DNA of 64,000 bases, from the NCBI GenBank assembly GCA_963759735.1, contig CAVXAF010000007.1:682001-746000 (forward strand). The letters run 5' to 3'. Positions 62,938-64,000 of this stretch are shown here, in pieces. The notes beneath the pieces are model-generated. The model did not search any database. It was not told the origin of the DNA and saw only the letters and a list, made by a program, of their open reading frames with translations. How positions within the stretch are numbered: position 1 is the stretch's first letter; every line of letters starts with the position of its first letter. Made by a program: the position numbers and the translations under genes. The stretch comes from Hyphomicrobium_A sp963759735 (GTDB lineage Bacteria > Pseudomonadota > Alphaproteobacteria > Rhizobiales > Hyphomicrobiaceae).

Positions 62938-63210
62938 ATGTGCCGCAATATCAAGACGCTATATAACTTCGCGCCACCGGCGACGGATGCCGAGATCAAC
63001 GCCTCGGCATTGCAGTTCGTGCGCAAGCTGTCAGGCATGAACAGCCCATCGAAGGCGAACGAGGCGGCGTTCGTGCAGGCGGTCGAGGAGGTGTCACGGG
63101 CGGCCGAGAAGCTTCTCGCCTCGCTCGTCACCGTGGCGCCGCCGCGCGATCGCGACACGGAAGCCGCACGCGCGCGGCTCCGCTCCCTCGCCCGCTTCGG
63201 CCCGCGCTGA
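62938..63210 (+). CDS. DUF2277 family protein
   Basis: This 90-residue protein starts MCRNIKTLYNFAPPATDAEI, which is the hallmark of DUF2277, and continues with ASALQFVRKLSGMNSPSKAN. GAGGAGGT lies just before the start. The family is small, cytoplasmic and uncharacterised. Confidence 0.88.
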   Translation: MCRNIKTLYNFAPPATDAEINASALQFVRKLSGMNSPSKANEAAFVQAVEEVSRAAEKLLASLVTVAPPRDRDTEAARARLRSLARFGPR

Positions 63211-63225
63211 GGCGGCAGCCCGCCA

Positions 63226-63968
63226 TCACGCGGGCGCCACGCCAGCCATCTCCCGAATGGTGTCGCGAGCTTTAGCCAGCGATGCCAGATGCAGGAGGAT
63301 CGCCAACGGGACGGCAAAGGTCGGCACCAGCACTAGCGGCAACTCGGTGATCAACTGGTTGGGGAGGTGGAATGCCGCGACCTGCAGCGGCGATGGCGAC
63401 GACAGAAAGCCGGTGGCCACGGCCACGATCAGGTCGGCGATACCGAAGGCATTCCACAGCATGACGATACCGGCCGGGGGATTTCTGGCGGATCCATAGA
63501 CCGCGGCTATGATCAAGGCGGTCGCGCCGACAGCGATGTCGCCGATACCGGCAGGTAATGCAAAGAATCCCGGGAGCAGCGCGGCGGAGTACAGGACGAG
63601 GAAGATGAAACCGAGCGTCCGGTAGAATTGGATGCCGATGATCCACGATTGCGGGACTGCTGCGAGGATGTCGCGCAGAAATTGGGATCGCCGGTAGAGC
63701 ACGACACCGACGATAATCGGGATCGCGATTCCGAATTGGATGCTGGGCCAATGCTGGGCCTCGGCGGTATAGGCGCCGAGCATGCCCAGGACGACGGCCA
63801 CGGCAAGCCAAGCGATCAGCAGCGTGGCGATGAGTAGGACCCCACGGTGGACCCGTTCTCTTCCCAGCCCGCTGCCGCAAGCGAGGCGCGGACGCCGAAG
63901 ACGGCTGCGGCGATGATGAGAACGTTGGCGGCGAAGATGCAAACGACCGTGAAGGCAAGCACTGACAT
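63226..63968 (-). pseudogene. Multi-helix membrane protein, one frameshift near its start
   Basis: The ATG at 63968 opens MSVLAFTVVCIFAANVLIIA and runs to GWEENGST, then the frame breaks near 63844-63851 (net -1). The rest, RGVLLIATLLIAWLAVAVVL to the stop at 63226, is a protein with six more helices. One missing C in the ACC-CGT region restores a 247-residue protein. I recognise no family with certainty. Confidence 0.65.
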
Positions 63969-64000
63969 GAACGTTGCTCCATTGGTGGAATAGGTACGCA

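Overview
The window is a GC-rich stretch of a chromosome from an alphaproteobacterium, most likely of the order Hyphomicrobiales (Rhizobiales). The main pointers are the cell-cycle regulators CtrA and SciP (with fliJ between them), a HisZ/short-form HisG pair, a rhizobial-type class of asparaginase, a TIGR03808-type Tat-exported repeat protein and a PmtA-type phospholipid methyltransferase. There is no prophage, insertion sequence, CRISPR array or rRNA operon. Two tRNA genes are present: elongator Met(CAT) and Ser(GGA).

Layout. 1-9 kb: tail of a ribosome-rescue factor, small exported proteins, a cNMP-binding patatin phospholipase, an asparaginase, a frame-broken Tat-exported repeat protein, a frame-broken pyroglutamyl peptidase and meaB. 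9-14.5 kb: two tandem DUF900-type alpha/beta hydrolases (the second split by a frameshift), a CVAGC-repeat exported protein and a YiiX-like permuted papain-fold protein. 14.7-19.7 kb: hisZ-hisG, then a DevBCA-like ABC exporter operon whose permease is frame-broken. 19.8-22.5 kb: four consecutive monocistronic genes for small exported proteins with a common C-terminal C-x14-C motif. 22.9-26 kb: Rrf2 regulator, Bfd-like ferredoxin, bacterioferritin, and a frame-broken AmpG-like transporter. 26-36 kb: glycerol kinase, a cyclase/FAH-hydrolase pair, small proteins, an SDR, a GAF-EAL protein and TrhO. 36-44 kb: L,D-transpeptidase, tRNA-Met, pmtA, mnmA, sciP, a lipoprotein, fliJ, ctrA. 44-53 kb: a GT10 glycosyltransferase, an APC permease, a fifth member of the C-x14-C family, rfbD, DUF2165, an MBL hydrolase, tRNA-Ser and an epimerase. 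53-64 kb: an RND efflux operon, an O-antigen ligase-like protein, an Old Yellow Enzyme, a very short ORF with a full-length Shine-Dalgarno sequence, and small envelope and membrane proteins.

Most interesting signals. (1) A paralogous family of five exported proteins shares an ENS[ST]I motif and a C-terminal CK..F.S.G.TL.V.C motif; I do not recognise it. Four members sit in tandem, each with its own terminator. (2) Each of these four, and also an unlinked OB-fold/cold-shock-like gene, carries a 19-bp imperfect palindrome (TGTnnC-N4-GGrACAGCG) 60-95 bp before its start codon. This suggests a small regulon built around the family. (3) A 25-codon ORF has a 12-nt perfect complement of the 16S rRNA 3' end as its ribosome-binding site and is followed by a strong terminator. 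(4) Seven genes hold eight single-frame breaks between well conserved halves. These look like indel errors in the assembly at least as much as real gene decay.
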